Origin: Paenibacillus glycanilyticus
GTDB taxonomy: Bacteria; Bacillota; Bacilli; Paenibacillales; Paenibacillaceae
Reading direction: 5' to 3'
Assembly: GCF_030161375.1 (NCBI RefSeq)
Contig: NZ_BSSQ01000020.1
Span: 1-62,150 of the forward strand
Length of the DNA stretch: 62,150 bases
The translations under genes were made by a program, and so were the position numbers. The first letter of the stretch is position 1. The number at the start of each line of letters is the position of its first letter. Of the stretch, positions 33,387-42,562 are shown in pieces. The notes below the pieces were generated by a model. The model did no database searches, was not told the origin of the DNA, and saw only the letters and a program-made list of their open reading frames with translations.

Positions 33387-34235
33387 CTACTCCAAATCAA
33401 AGTCACTAGAAATATTCTTAAACTCAATCGGGGCAACCCCGAATTTGATGCGAAACGCGCGGGAGAAATACACAGGTTCCATGCCGACTTGCCTTGCGAT
33501 TTCGGTTGCTGTCCGTTCAGGATGGGCTTTTAATAGTCTCGCTGCCCCAATAAGCCGCTGATGCTTTAAATATTGGAGAGGAGTCGTATGATAGGTGCTA
33601 ATAAAAAGACGAGTTAGTTGTTTGCGAGAATACCCGAGCTGCTCGGCAAGTTCAGTTATCGTGGTGTTCGAACGATTAACATGATCTCTTAAGAATCTGG
33701 CAGCTGCATGGGCGACAGCATTCGAGCCATAAAATATACGATCAGTAGAACTGATATAACGCTGTTTGGTTATTTCGGACAAGAAAGCAAGGAAGAGCTC
33801 CGACGAGGTCCAATAATCGTGGTCTGCACCGGACTTAGTCCATATTTGTTCAATGAGCTCAAATAGCCGGCTGGTATTCTGCACGGCAAGCAGCGTGGGC
33901 ACGTCGGCAAGTTTCCAGGCATGGAGCGCATTAGCTTCTGCCGAGAAGCTGACGAAGCCGACCTTCCATGGCTCATAACCTTCCGCAATATATTCATGCG
34001 GAATATCCGAAGGTATGAACAGGATTTGGCGATTGCTGACAATGTCCCATTTGGACTGTCCTAGCAGCCTGAACCTGCCCTTTCCGGAGAAAGTGACGAT
34101 GAACTGGTAAGCAGAATATCCTTTCATGCGCGTCATCGGTTGCTGTTCCTCGGTTCCGACGGTATAGACGGAGAACGGGAGCCGTGCCTCACCATGCTTG
34201 GACAATACATTTGTTCGAAGTGTAAGCCGTTTCAT
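33387..34235 (-). CDS. AraC-family regulator, likely of beta-galactoside use
   Basis: A 282-residue regulator. The N-terminal sugar-sensing cupin (residues about 20-150: SAYQFIVTFSGKGRF, QILFIPSDIPHEYIAEG) is followed by the double HTH (ITELAEQLGYSRKQLTRLF; ATEIARQVGMEPVYFSRAFRIKFG). GGGGAGACGACA precedes ATG 34235. It is divergent from the beta-galactosidase gene, with 21-bp-spaced direct repeats between, so it most likely activates that gene in response to a galactoside. Confidence 0.85.
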   Translation of the reverse strand: MKRLTLRTNVLSKHGEARLPFSVYTVGTEEQQPMTRMKGYSAYQFIVTFSGKGRFRLLGQSKWDIVSNRQILFIPSDIPHEYIAEGYEPWKVGFVSFSAEANALHAWKLADVPTLLAVQNTSRLFELIEQIWTKSGADHDYWTSSELFLAFLSEITKQRYISSTDRIFYGSNAVAHAAARFLRDHVNRSNTTITELAEQLGYSRKQLTRLFISTYHTTPLQYLKHQRLIGAARLLKAHPERTATEIARQVGMEPVYFSRAFRIKFGVAPIEFKNISSDFDLE

Positions 34236-34257
34236 TGTCGTCTCCCCGTCCCTTTAC

Positions 34258-34291
34258 AATGTCCCTTTTGTACTAGTAAATGTCGCTTTTG
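34258..34291. promoter_or_regulatory. Candidate AraC-type operator
   Basis: Direct repeats AATGTCCCTTTTG (34258-34270) and AATGTCGCTTTTG (34279-34291), exactly 21 bp apart (two helical turns), in the divergent promoter region of the AraC and lacZ genes. Confidence 0.6.
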
Positions 34292-34359
34292 GTTTCTATT
34301 ACGACAAGTATATCAGAATTTATACTAGAGGATAATAACTGACGAAAAAGGGGCGCAAG

Positions 34360-37300
34360 ATGATGATTGATATACCAAAACTGTGGGAAAATCTTGAGGT
34401 TATGCATCTTAATAGAGAAGCGGCGAGAGCGGCTTATGTGCCGTACGCGGATGCTGAAGCGGCGAATTCGGGTAAACGCGGACGTTCGCCGTTTTACCGG
34501 ACTTTGAATGGCAATTGGGCATTTCGTTACTTCTCAAGCGTGTATGACGTGAAAGAACCGTTCTATGAAACAGAAGCGGATGTTGAAAGTTGGGATCGTC
34601 TGCTTGTTCCGTCCTGCTGGCAAGCAAATGGCTACGATCAGATGCAGTATACCAATATCAATTATCCCATTCCTTGTGATCCGCCGTTCGTTCCGGAGGA
34701 GAATCCAGCAGGCGCGTATGTACGGGAATTCCATGTTCCTGAATCTTGGAACGGCAAAGCAACTCATATCGTGTTCGAAGGGGTTAATTCTTGCTTCTAT
34801 TTATGGGCCAACGGCCAATTTGTTGGATACAGCCAAGGTAGCCGCGTTCCATCCGAATTCGATCTTTCTCCGTTTGTGAAACCGGGAGCAAACAAGCTTG
34901 CCGTTCTCGTGCTCAAATGGTGTGACGGGACTTACATCGAGGATCAAGACTGTTGGCGTTACACCGGCATTTTCCGTGATGTCTATTTGCTTGCGAGGGA
35001 CGAGAAACGAATCCGCGACATTGAATTGAAGCAGGAATTAAATAAAGACTTCACAAATGCGATACTCCAAGCGGCCATCGAGACGACAGGCGGAGCTCTG
35101 CAGATCAAATTAGAGTTGAAGAACGCGGAAGGTCAAGTTGTGGCCGCAGGAGAAGGGAGTATTGAAGGCTCGGATACGATTAGGCTTGAGATTGCGAATC
35201 CTCTGTTGTGGAATGCAGAGAAGCCTTATTTATACAGGCTGGAAGTGCATGCTGGGCAGGAAGTATTGTCTTTCCAGATAGGGTTCCGCCGCATTGAAAT
35301 TGAGGATGGCGTCTTCCGCATTAACGGAGCAGCGGTAAAGCTGAAGGGCGTGAACCGTCATGATTCGCATCCGGTGCTTGGACAGACGATTCCAATCAAT
35401 CATATGATCAAAGACCTTAATCTGATGAAACGTCACAACATCAATACGATCCGTACCTCCCATTATCCAAATGATCCAAGATTTCTTGATCTATGCGATG
35501 AATACGGCTTTTACGTTATTGATGAAGCGGATCTGGAATGCCATGGCATATCGAGTGCAGAGCATTGGAAACCCGAGGCTTTCCACAGACTGTCGACCAA
35601 CGAGGCATGGCGCGAGGCATTTGTGGACCGTGCGGTTCGGATGGTGGAGCGGGACAAGAACCATGCTTGTATCGTAATGTGGTCGATGGGGAACGAATCA
35701 GGCTATGGGGAGAATCATATAGCTATGCAGGAATGGACACGCCGGCGCGATCCTTCGCGTCCTGTTCATTATGAGGGAGCCGCGCATGTGTACAAAGGCG
35801 ATCCAAATACAGAATCGCTTGATGTGAACAGCAGAATGTACGCGTCGGTGGAAGAGGTTCAACAATATGGTGCTGACCCTGCTAACAAGAAACCGCTGTT
35901 CCTATGCGAATACAGTCATGCGATGGGCAACGGTCCTGGCGATCTTAAGGAATATTGGGATGCTTTCTATGCTTATCCGAATCTGATGGGCGGTTGCGTG
36001 TGGGAATGGAATGACCATGGAGCATTCACGCATACAGCTGAGGGAACGCCGTTCTATGCTTATGGAGGTGACTTCGGCGATAAGCCGAACGACGGCAACT
36101 TCTGCATTGATGGCTTGGTGACACCAGACCGGAAGCCGCATGTCGGCCTGTTGGAGTTGAAGCAGGTCATTGCGCCTGTTGCTATTGAGGAAGAGGACCA
36201 GCAGCAAGGGTTGTATAAAATAACGAATCTGTATGATTTTATAGATCTGTCAGGCGTAGCCCTTTATTGGAAGATAGAAGACTATACGGGCCGTATTGTG
36301 AGACAAGGTCAGATTGCGGAGCTTGCCATCCAGCCTCAACAGAGCGGAATCATTCAGATTAATGCGGGAGCAATCTACGATGAAGCAGCGATTCTAACCT
36401 TCTCCGTAAGACAGAAGGAGGAGACCGTATGGGCAGAAGCGGGCTATGAATTGTCGTTTTATCAGTTCGAATACGGCGGAGTGCAGCCAAACGCTGCCCT
36501 GCGTCCACAGTTGTCAGCTATACGAGCCCAAGAAATAGAAGACGTGCTGATATTGGAAGGAGAAAACTTCCGCCATATTTTCGATCTGCGCAAAGGGACA
36601 TTAAAGGGTATGTCTAAGCAGGGCATCGAGATGTTGACCGCGCCAGCATCATTTGCCATCTGGAGAGCTCCAACGGACAACGACCGGAATGTGAAAGCCC
36701 AATGGATCTCGGAAGGTTATGACCGCGCTGGAATGAAAGTGTACAGTACTGCCTGGTCGCAGCCGGAAGTTTCCATCGTTGAAGTGAAAGTAAACTTCTC
36801 ATTAAGCGGCTATCAGTTGTATCCGATCCTAAAGGGTGAAGCGGTATGGCGTTTCGACGCAAGCGGTGCGGCGGAGCTGTCCGTATCGGTTAATGTTCGG
36901 GAAGAACTTATGTTTCTTCCGCGCTTCGGATTGCGTCTTGAAATGGCGGAGACGACAGACGAGATCGAATACGCCGGTTATGGCCCGCATGAGAGCTATG
37001 TCGATAAACGTCGCAGTGCGAGAAAAGGCGTATACTTGACCACGGTAGAAGACATGTTCGAGAACTACATTTTTCCGCAAGAAAACGGCTCGAGATATGG
37101 CACGGATTGGATGGTTTCATCCAATCGGCTCGGAATGGGCCTGCGTTTCGAGAAGATGAGCAGAGCGTTCTCGTTTAATGCTAGCCAATATACGCCGGAG
37201 GAACTAACAGAGAAGTCGCATTCGCATTTGCTGCGGAAGAGCGGTAAGACAATCGTGCATGTCGACTACAAAATGAGCGGCGTTGGCTCGAACTCCTGTG

Positions 37301-37389
37301 GTCCGGAGCTGCTCCAGCAATATCGCCTAGATGAGAAATCGTTCACCTTCGATATCCATATTATTCCTGTGTTTAAAGAAGATGAATAA
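34360..37389 (+). CDS. lacZ: Beta-galactosidase, GH2 family
   Basis: A 1009-residue LacZ-type enzyme, typical full length. The N-terminal sugar-binding domain has LLVPSCWQANGYDQMQYTN, then a jelly roll (GQFVGYSQGSRVPSEFD) and the TIM barrel. The acid/base is Glu446 (WSMGNESGYG) and the nucleophile Glu517 (FLCEYSHAMGNG). The C-terminal Bgal_small domain starts near 720 and includes WRAPTDND. It is cytoplasmic, with no signal peptide, and would hydrolyse imported beta-galactosides. Two adjacent ATG codons are possible starts; AAAAGGGG precedes. A strong terminator follows. Confidence 0.95.
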   Translation: MMIDIPKLWENLEVMHLNREAARAAYVPYADAEAANSGKRGRSPFYRTLNGNWAFRYFSSVYDVKEPFYETEADVESWDRLLVPSCWQANGYDQMQYTNINYPIPCDPPFVPEENPAGAYVREFHVPESWNGKATHIVFEGVNSCFYLWANGQFVGYSQGSRVPSEFDLSPFVKPGANKLAVLVLKWCDGTYIEDQDCWRYTGIFRDVYLLARDEKRIRDIELKQELNKDFTNAILQAAIETTGGALQIKLELKNAEGQVVAAGEGSIEGSDTIRLEIANPLLWNAEKPYLYRLEVHAGQEVLSFQIGFRRIEIEDGVFRINGAAVKLKGVNRHDSHPVLGQTIPINHMIKDLNLMKRHNINTIRTSHYPNDPRFLDLCDEYGFYVIDEADLECHGISSAEHWKPEAFHRLSTNEAWREAFVDRAVRMVERDKNHACIVMWSMGNESGYGENHIAMQEWTRRRDPSRPVHYEGAAHVYKGDPNTESLDVNSRMYASVEEVQQYGADPANKKPLFLCEYSHAMGNGPGDLKEYWDAFYAYPNLMGGCVWEWNDHGAFTHTAEGTPFYAYGGDFGDKPNDGNFCIDGLVTPDRKPHVGLLELKQVIAPVAIEEEDQQQGLYKITNLYDFIDLSGVALYWKIEDYTGRIVRQGQIAELAIQPQQSGIIQINAGAIYDEAAILTFSVRQKEETVWAEAGYELSFYQFEYGGVQPNAALRPQLSAIRAQEIEDVLILEGENFRHIFDLRKGTLKGMSKQGIEMLTAPASFAIWRAPTDNDRNVKAQWISEGYDRAGMKVYSTAWSQPEVSIVEVKVNFSLSGYQLYPILKGEAVWRFDASGAAELSVSVNVREELMFLPRFGLRLEMAETTDEIEYAGYGPHESYVDKRRSARKGVYLTTVEDMFENYIFPQENGSRYGTDWMVSSNRLGMGLRFEKMSRAFSFNASQYTPEELTEKSHSHLLRKSGKTIVHVDYKMSGVGSNSCGPELLQQYRLDEKSFTFDIHIIPVFKEDE

Positions 37390-37412
37390 ATAAAAGAACA
37401 GTAATTATTGTG

Positions 37413-37449
37413 AAAGGCGGAGATCTCAGCTGGGACCTCCGCCTTTTTT
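37413..37449 (+). terminator. Terminator after lacZ
   Basis: AAAGGCGGAG pairs with CTCCGCCTTT, then TTT. It can also stop the convergent AraC gene. Confidence 0.88.
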
Positions 37450-37484
37450 GTGCTTTTCAATTAGTCCATTCCATTTGAGTTTTA

Positions 37485-38354
37485 TCATTTATTTTCTCTG
37501 AACAGACCCGGCGGTGTCCCAACCTTTGCCTTAAACACATGCGTAAAATGACTCACGTCGGAAAATCCGCAATATTCGGCGATTTGGGAGATGGAGTAGG
37601 TGCTTGATGCCAGCAAGTCTTTGGCGTGCTCAAGCCTGGTTTGCATAAGATATTGATGAGGAGGCATGCCAAAACGTTCACGGAACACAGCTCTGAAGCG
37701 TGATGGAGATAAATGGGCGCGTTTTGACAGATCATCCAAATTAAGCGGCTCTGCTAGATGAAACGAAAAGTAAGAAGGGATCCAGTCCAAATCATATTGT
37801 GCAGCAGATGAAACGAATTTGGAATGATCCTCAATAATGTGCTGAAGAAGTTGCGTGGCGAATGCTTGGGCTTTGAGCTTGGCAAGGGGGCTAGGCTCCA
37901 GCCAGGATTTTATCATTCCGAACATTAAATTGCGGTAGATATGAGGATTTGTAGGCACTAATTTTATGGGAATGGACATTTGATCGAATTCGTTTAATTT
38001 AGGCTGCATCAATTCCGTGTGCCCGCTAAGATCAACTTGTCCAGGCTTGGTGGGAAAGCTTGACTCGCGATGTCTATTAAAAAAGAAGTCTAAATGGGCG
38101 AAGGGAGTCTCGTTCTCTTCGAAGGCTTGCAAATCATGAATGGTTCCAGGTTGCAAAAGGCAAAATTCACCTTCATGGAACAGTAACTCTGCCTCATCGG
38201 CCACAACCTTTAAGGTTCCTCTCTTGACATAAATAATTAAATAGTCTAGTAATTTCCTGAATGGGAAGTAATAAGCGGTTCGAAAAGCATAATCGTCCGC
38301 CTCGCGAATATAAGGTACGATGGGGAAGTCATTCGTATACGTAAGTAGGTTCAT
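37485..38354 (-). CDS. AraC-family transcriptional regulator
   Basis: A 289-residue regulator. The N-terminal cupin (LLDYLIIYVKRGTLKV; EGEFCLLQPGTIHDL) is followed by the HTH pair (LDDLSKRAHLSPSRFRAVFR; ISQIAEYCGFSDVSHFTHVF). ATG 38354 with AAGGAGA 8 bases upstream is preferred to TTG 38375. It is divergent from the PhyH-type dioxygenase, its likely target. Confidence 0.87.
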   Translation of the reverse strand: MNLLTYTNDFPIVPYIREADDYAFRTAYYFPFRKLLDYLIIYVKRGTLKVVADEAELLFHEGEFCLLQPGTIHDLQAFEENETPFAHLDFFFNRHRESSFPTKPGQVDLSGHTELMQPKLNEFDQMSIPIKLVPTNPHIYRNLMFGMIKSWLEPSPLAKLKAQAFATQLLQHIIEDHSKFVSSAAQYDLDWIPSYFSFHLAEPLNLDDLSKRAHLSPSRFRAVFRERFGMPPHQYLMQTRLEHAKDLLASSTYSISQIAEYCGFSDVSHFTHVFKAKVGTPPGLFRENK

Positions 38355-38492
38355 GGGTTCTCCTTGTCCTTGCAATAGTCATTTTAGACAATTGGAATCG
38401 TCATTGCGTACAAATACGAAATCGCATATGACCTCTATAATCATGATTGTAACCGATTGCAATATGATTATAAAGCAAAGGGGCTGCTAAGG

Positions 38493-39314
38493 ATGAGCAA
38501 ATTGAACAACCTACCGGATATGAATGATACGATTGTGATTTCTCAGGAACAACAACAAAGCTATCGAAGAGATGGCCATGCGATGATTAGAGGTTTGATG
38601 AGGCAGGATGAGGTCTCCTCTTACAGGAACCTGATTAGCGATATCGTAAGAGAGCATAATTATCATACCAAACCGCTCCATGAACGCGACACATACGGGA
38701 AAGCGTTTATCCAAGTCGGCAACCTCTGGAAATTGAATCCTATAGCTGAAAAGTTCGTGCTTGCGCGCAGATTCGCCAAAGTTGCTGCCGATTTAATGGG
38801 GGTATCCGGCGTTCGCATTTATCATGACCAGGCGCTCTTCAAAGAACCGGGAGGCGGTCACACGCCTTGGCATCAGGACCAAATTTACTGGCCGCTGAAT
38901 ACGAATCATACGATCACGCTTTGGATGCCTCTGGTACCCGTTCCGGCTGAAGTGGGCTCAATGAGATTTGTATCGGGCACGCATCATAACGGTTATATTT
39001 CAAAGCAGGAAATATCCGACGAGTCCCATAAGACTTTCAAGGACTACATTGAAGGCAAGGGACTAGAACAGATTGATTACGGCGCATTGGATGCGGGCGA
39101 TGCAACTTTCCATTCCGGATGGACTTTGCATAGTGCCCCGGGAAATCCAACCGCTAACATGCGAGAAGTAATGACCATTATCTATGTTGCCGACGGTACT
39201 ATCATTTCGGAACCGGACAGCAATGCGCGAAAGAACGATTTGGCGCAATGGCTTCCCGGGTTGCGTCCAGGCGACATAGCTGCAAGTCCTCTTAATCCGT
39301 TAGTGTATCCTTAA
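38493..39314 (+). CDS. Phytanoyl-CoA dioxygenase (PhyH)-family oxygenase
   Basis: A 273-residue Fe(II)/2-oxoglutarate-dependent dioxygenase. The iron ligands are visible as WHQDQ (His and Asp) and the distal His in WTLHSAPGN; an Arg for 2-oxoglutarate lies shortly after (MREVM). It resembles PhyH proteins of small-molecule metabolism, with unknown substrate. ATG 38493 follows AAAGGGG. It is regulated, by inference, by the divergent AraC protein; GTCATT repeats 22 bp apart (38378 and 38400) lie between. Confidence 0.83.
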   Translation: MSKLNNLPDMNDTIVISQEQQQSYRRDGHAMIRGLMRQDEVSSYRNLISDIVREHNYHTKPLHERDTYGKAFIQVGNLWKLNPIAEKFVLARRFAKVAADLMGVSGVRIYHDQALFKEPGGGHTPWHQDQIYWPLNTNHTITLWMPLVPVPAEVGSMRFVSGTHHNGYISKQEISDESHKTFKDYIEGKGLEQIDYGALDAGDATFHSGWTLHSAPGNPTANMREVMTIIYVADGTIISEPDSNARKNDLAQWLPGLRPGDIAASPLNPLVYP

Positions 39315-39364
39315 GATAAGATCAACTACGCGCGTTCTCGCTTTGACAGAGAAGGAAATGAAAG

Positions 39365-39413
39365 AAGGGTTGTCCCATCAGTCATGCAAATGACCATGGG
39401 ACAACCCTTTTTT
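39365..39413 (+). terminator. Bidirectional terminator
   Basis: A perfect 14-bp stem AAGGGTTGTCCCAT / ATGGGACAACCCTT followed by a T-run; it serves PhyH and the convergent gene. Confidence 0.88.
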
Positions 39414-39428
39414 CATTTTAATAATGAT

Positions 39429-39782
39429 TTACAGCTGTTGCATGGCGAGCATTTCGTACCAAGCGGCAGCTTGTTTTTTTTGTTTTTCAAGGAATGTCGG
39501 ATAGTTCAAACCGAAATCTTCCGGTGCGAGTTTGAATGGATCTCCGTCTCCGTCGTTGTAGATGAAAGAGTTCGGATTGCTGGCTTCATAGACGACCCAG
39601 TTACAGTCACTCCAATTAAAAGGGACATCGAATGTTTCTTTAATGAAGTTCTGAAGATGAGTAAAGTTGGGACGAAGTTTATCATTGCCGGTTTGGTTAT
39701 CAAGAACATGCACAAGCTTGTTCTCATAATCGAGGAAAATACGGACATCAAAAACTAGGTCTGTTGTAACGATAATTCTCAT
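39429..39782 (-). CDS. Conserved-looking hypothetical protein
   Basis: 117 residues, soluble, Asp- and Trp-containing (DVPFNWSDCNWVVYEA, YNDGDGDPFKLAPEDFG). GAGGTG lies 6 bases before ATG 39782, and the frame is well formed, so it is probably a real gene. No family is recognised. Confidence 0.65.
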   Translation of the reverse strand: MRIIVTTDLVFDVRIFLDYENKLVHVLDNQTGNDKLRPNFTHLQNFIKETFDVPFNWSDCNWVVYEASNPNSFIYNDGDGDPFKLAPEDFGLNYPTFLEKQKKQAAAWYEMLAMQQL

Positions 39783-40102
39783 TTGAGCACCTCGTCAGTT
39801 CATTTTAGTGGTATAAAATACCTATATCCCTAATCAAGTTATACCACAAAAATAACATTATGTGGGATATGAAATAGATAAATAGATTTATGAATATATG
39901 AAAACGTAATCTACGGGGGAACAAGCGGTTAGTGGATTCTCCTGAAAAAGGAAACGTCAACCGCTGTATAATCGTATATGCCCCATTATGGATACTTCTT
40001 CCTATCTTTCAAACTAGCATCCATAAATTTCTATGCCCAATATTTAACAGTGTTGTACAATGATGATGAGACGAGAAATTTTTTGGGCAGAGGGGTGTTC
40101 AA
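39783..40102. other. Intergenic DNA upstream of the XpaC/TelA operon
   Basis: Contains an imperfect hairpin (AGCGGTT / AACCGCT, about 39926-39964). No gene is seen. The promoter of the downstream operon should lie here. Confidence 0.35.
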
Positions 40103-40840
40103 TTGAGCATGGCCAGATACATCAAACTATTTGGTTTGACACTTGGTGTCGTGGCGCTAAATATTGTTGTTTTCTCCCCCGGATTTATCGGGATCGAGAT
40201 TGGGGACAACGCGCTTTCTTCGGCAATCGGCGTGACTTTTCTTGCAGCCAGCGCCATCACGCTGACCTTTGCGTGTTACTTCCTCCTATTTAAAGCCCCC
40301 GTTGCTCTGCCGGTGAAGGAGATTAAGACGCATGATGATTATATCGAGGCATTATCTCGCTTCAAGCGGATTAAGGTTTTAGAAGGGGATATCGGTTTGG
40401 CTTTGCGTCAGTTAGAACGCATGCAGAAGAAAAAGAACACGCTACTCGAGGTTTTGAAGCAACGATTCGATCCCGCGGAACTGAGTTATAAGAAGTTTTC
40501 TTCCGTCATCTACGAGGTGGAGAAGCTTTTCTACCTGAACGTGAGGAGCATCCTCAACCGGCTGCATACGTTCGACGCGTCGGAGTTCGAGAGCGTGTCG
40601 GGCCGGAAGGCGTTGCCCTTATCGCAGGAGCTGTTGCAAGCCAGAAAAAACGTGTACGGCGAATACCTTTCCTTCACCAAGCAATCGCTCGGCACTAACG
40701 AGGAAATTTTGTTAAAGCTGGATCAGCTCATGCTCGAGATCTCCCGTCTGGATAGCCTGGAGCCAGGCGACATTGACAGCATGCCGTGCATGCAGGAAAT
40801 CGACACGTTGATCAAACAAACCCAATACTACAAGAATTAA
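40103..40840 (+). CDS. XpaC-like membrane protein with coiled-coil
   Basis: 245 residues. Two membrane helices (about 10-30 and 38-62) are followed by a long helical cytoplasmic region with heptad-like character (ALRQLERMQKKKNTLLEVLK). The layout, and the presence of telA in the same operon, match the XpaC family, which pairs with TelA/YaaN in Bacillus. The start is TTG 40103 behind AGAGGGGTG. The next gene begins 12 bases after its stop. Function is probably in an envelope stress complex; it is not defined biochemically. Confidence 0.65.
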   Translation: MSMARYIKLFGLTLGVVALNIVVFSPGFIGIEIGDNALSSAIGVTFLAASAITLTFACYFLLFKAPVALPVKEIKTHDDYIEALSRFKRIKVLEGDIGLALRQLERMQKKKNTLLEVLKQRFDPAELSYKKFSSVIYEVEKLFYLNVRSILNRLHTFDASEFESVSGRKALPLSQELLQARKNVYGEYLSFTKQSLGTNEEILLKLDQLMLEISRLDSLEPGDIDSMPCMQEIDTLIKQTQYYKN

Positions 40841-40852
40841 GAGGTGGCCTGG

Positions 40853-42541
40853 ATGAAAAAAAAGAGTACTTTATTCCTGATTTCCGCTATTCTTCTGGCG
40901 GTCGTCTTTGGGCTTGTGTATGCAGGGGTAACCCTGACTTCCAATCTGGGCAAATCGAAAGCGGAGGTGACGGCCGAGAATGCCGGTGATCGCTTGAACA
41001 AACTGTTCAAAAAGATTTCCCCGTCCGTCGAGACGCCCGTGAAAGGCCAAATCGACCTGGACCCCGTCGATGTCGCCGCGACCTTGCCCGATATTGGAAA
41101 GTTTCCCGTTACGGTGAACAATACGAACGACAATTTCGTCGAGATTTTCTCATCCACGGAAAAGTCGGGAACGGGCGTCGACGGATGGCTGACGGACGTG
41201 GCGACCGAGTTCAACAAGGCAAATATAACCGTGGACGGAAAGCCGGTGTCGGTCAAGATTCGCAATATCGCCTCAGGCACGGCAGCGGATTACATCAAAT
41301 CCGGCAAGTACATTCCGGATGCGTACACGCCATCGAATGAACTTTGGGGCGAAATGGTTGAAGCAAGCGGGGTTAAAACGCAGCTCGTGGCCAAACGGTT
41401 AGTCGGCAATGTTCCCGGAATCGTCATTGCCAAATCGAAGTACGATGCCATGATCGACAAGTACGGCTCCGTCAATATTCAATCCGTCACCGAAGCTATC
41501 GCTAATAACGAACTCTCCATGGGGTATACCGATCCATTCGCGAGCTCCACGGGCCTGAATTTCCTCGTAACGGCACTTCATACCTTCGATAATACCAACA
41601 TGTTGAGCGATAAAGCGGTGCAAGAGTTTGAAAAGTTCCAGTCCAATGTGCCGTTCATCGCCTCCACGACCATTCAGATGCGAGATGCGGCCAAGTCAGG
41701 CGCTCTGGACGGTTTCGTCCTTGAATACCAGACGTACGTCAACGCCGCGGAGTTGAAGAGCGGGTATGTGTTTACGCCTTTTGGTTTTAGACACGATAGT
41801 CCGCTCTATGCCTTAGGCGATTTGCCGCAGGAGAAGATGGAAATTCTCAAGAAATTCGCCGAGTTCGTGACGCAGGACAAATATATGAAAACCGCGCAGG
41901 ACAAAGGATTTAACGGTCTTGACACCTACAAGTCTGAACTTGCCCCCGTGGATGGCGACACGCTTATATCCGCGCAGAAGGTATGGAAAGAGAAGAAGAA
42001 CGGCAGTAAGCCAATCACGGCGGTATTCGTCACCGACGTATCCGGCAGCATGGACGGCGAGCCGCTTAACCGTTTGAAAGAATCACTCTTGAAGGGACAG
42101 AAATACTTGGGCAGGGACAACAGCATCGGATTGGTCTCGTATTCGGACGGCGTCACCATCAAGCTGCCTATCGCGAAGTACGACACGAATCAGCAGTCTC
42201 TATTCGTCGGAGCGGTGGATAGTCTGCAGTCCGGCGGCGGGACGGCCACTTTCGACGGAATCGTGGTAGCGTTAAAGCTGCTCGAAGATCATATGGCCAT
42301 CGACGCCAACACAAAGCCGGTCATATTCGTCCTAAGCGACGGTGAGACGAACCAGGGTTATACGCTTCAGGACATCAAGGGATTGATCGAGACGTACAAG
42401 ATTCCGATCTACACAATCGGCTACAATGCCAATATCCAAGCGCTGCAAAATATATCCAGCATTAACGAAGCCGCTAGCATTAACGCGGATACGGATGATG
42501 TCGTGTACAAGATCGGCAATTTGTTCAATGTACAAATGTAA
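40853..42541 (+). CDS. Secreted solute-binding and VWA-domain protein
   Basis: 562 residues. An N-terminal signal anchor (FLISAILLAVVFGLVYAGV) is followed by a periplasmic-binding-like region (about 95-350: GWLTDVATEFNKANITVDG; GYTDPFASSTGLNFLV) and a C-terminal von Willebrand A domain with the MIDAS motif DVSGSMDG near 400 and GGGTATFDG later. VWA domains bind protein ligands through a metal. The fusion of a binding-protein fold with VWA between XpaC and TelA suggests a sensor or adapter outside the membrane. GAGGTGG precedes ATG 40853. Confidence 0.82.
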   Translation: MKKKSTLFLISAILLAVVFGLVYAGVTLTSNLGKSKAEVTAENAGDRLNKLFKKISPSVETPVKGQIDLDPVDVAATLPDIGKFPVTVNNTNDNFVEIFSSTEKSGTGVDGWLTDVATEFNKANITVDGKPVSVKIRNIASGTAADYIKSGKYIPDAYTPSNELWGEMVEASGVKTQLVAKRLVGNVPGIVIAKSKYDAMIDKYGSVNIQSVTEAIANNELSMGYTDPFASSTGLNFLVTALHTFDNTNMLSDKAVQEFEKFQSNVPFIASTTIQMRDAAKSGALDGFVLEYQTYVNAAELKSGYVFTPFGFRHDSPLYALGDLPQEKMEILKKFAEFVTQDKYMKTAQDKGFNGLDTYKSELAPVDGDTLISAQKVWKEKKNGSKPITAVFVTDVSGSMDGEPLNRLKESLLKGQKYLGRDNSIGLVSYSDGVTIKLPIAKYDTNQQSLFVGAVDSLQSGGGTATFDGIVVALKLLEDHMAIDANTKPVIFVLSDGETNQGYTLQDIKGLIETYKIPIYTIGYNANIQALQNISSINEAASINADTDDVVYKIGNLFNVQM

Positions 42542-42562
42542 CTATATCGAGGGGGAATTTTA

